A stretch of 34,082 nucleotides of DNA from Fidelibacterota bacterium (GTDB lineage Bacteria > Fidelibacterota > Marinisomatia > SCGC-AAA003-L08 > D37C17), in the NCBI GenBank assembly GCA_018671635.1, contig JABHHG010000152.1, positions 1 through 34,082 of the forward strand, written 5' to 3'. Positions 34,033 through 34,082 of this stretch are shown piece after piece; positions within the stretch are counted from its first letter, which is position 1, and each line of letters starts with the position of its first letter. The position numbers and the translations under genes are program-made. A model generated the notes under the pieces. The model was given only the letters and a program-made list of their open reading frames with translations, made no database searches and had not been told where the DNA came from.

Positions 34033-34082
34033 ATCTTTTATAGAAGGGCTAAACCTCTTTTTATGACCGTGCCTAAATCAGA

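Noticed and set aside
1..34082. CRISPR arrays, insertion sequences with transposases, rRNA genes or prophage
   Set aside because: No regularly spaced repeats, transposase, integrase, phage structural gene or rRNA sequence was seen in any frame or strand.

Overview
The window looks like part of a chromosome from an AT-rich marine bacterium, most likely Candidatus Marinimicrobia (SAR406) or a close relative in the Fibrobacteres-Chlorobi-Bacteroidetes neighbourhood. This is inferred from protein style, not from a marker gene. The signs are repeated C-terminal dockerin-like pairs (LDIVxxVNxIL), a type IX-secretion-like C-terminal sorting domain, FG-GAP and LVIVD beta-propeller secreted proteins, and a complete SUF operon with an Rrf2 regulator.

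Layout: (1) 1-3977, minus strand: an aromatic amino-acid (tyrosine) degradation operon. It holds a HisC-type aminotransferase, 4-hydroxyphenylpyruvate dioxygenase, homogentisate 1,2-dioxygenase, a small VOC protein and the start of a flavin-reductase-like protein cut by the window edge. A divergent large SAM methyltransferase (4061-5641) faces it. (2) 5642-13333: secreted proteins (an S8 protease with FG-GAP and dockerin repeats, and a 1019-residue sorting-domain protein), a small membrane/thioredoxin-like pair, and remains of three broken genes: a class V aminotransferase start, a DUF1801 protein and a MATE transporter tail. (3) 13334-19834: an amidohydrolase plus paraoxonase-like pair, two small beta-rich exported proteins, an AlkB-type monooxygenase with its TetR regulator and a candidate operator, and a divergent NAD(P)-binding protein. 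(4) 19880-26620: DoxX and DUF6370-like proteins, tRNA-Leu(UAG) with a strong terminator, a DUF998-like membrane protein, then an exported-protein operon (His-rich lipoprotein, LVIVD-redoxin-dockerin protein, HExxH metalloprotease-dockerin), a 2OG-Fe(II) oxygenase and a small protein. (5) 26752-34082: CGFS glutaredoxin and the suf operon in the order rrf2, sufA-like, [inserted four-helix-bundle gene], sufB, sufC, sufD, sufE, sufT, sufS, closed by a bidirectional terminator.

The most interesting item is the gene at 23352-25264. Its redoxin domain carries an in-frame TGA exactly where the first cysteine of a CxxC active site belongs (N-U-P-V-C). The same frame stays open on both sides and a hairpin starts just after the TGA, which suggests a new selenoprotein architecture (LVIVD propeller, Sec-redoxin, dockerin). 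The same gene has an exact 14-bp tandem duplication near its 5' end that shifts the frame, so it is either phase-variable, mis-assembled or decaying. The second item is a four-helix-bundle (23S rRNA intervening-sequence type) gene flanked by imperfect 26-bp inverted repeats and placed inside the suf operon, which looks like a small mobile element.
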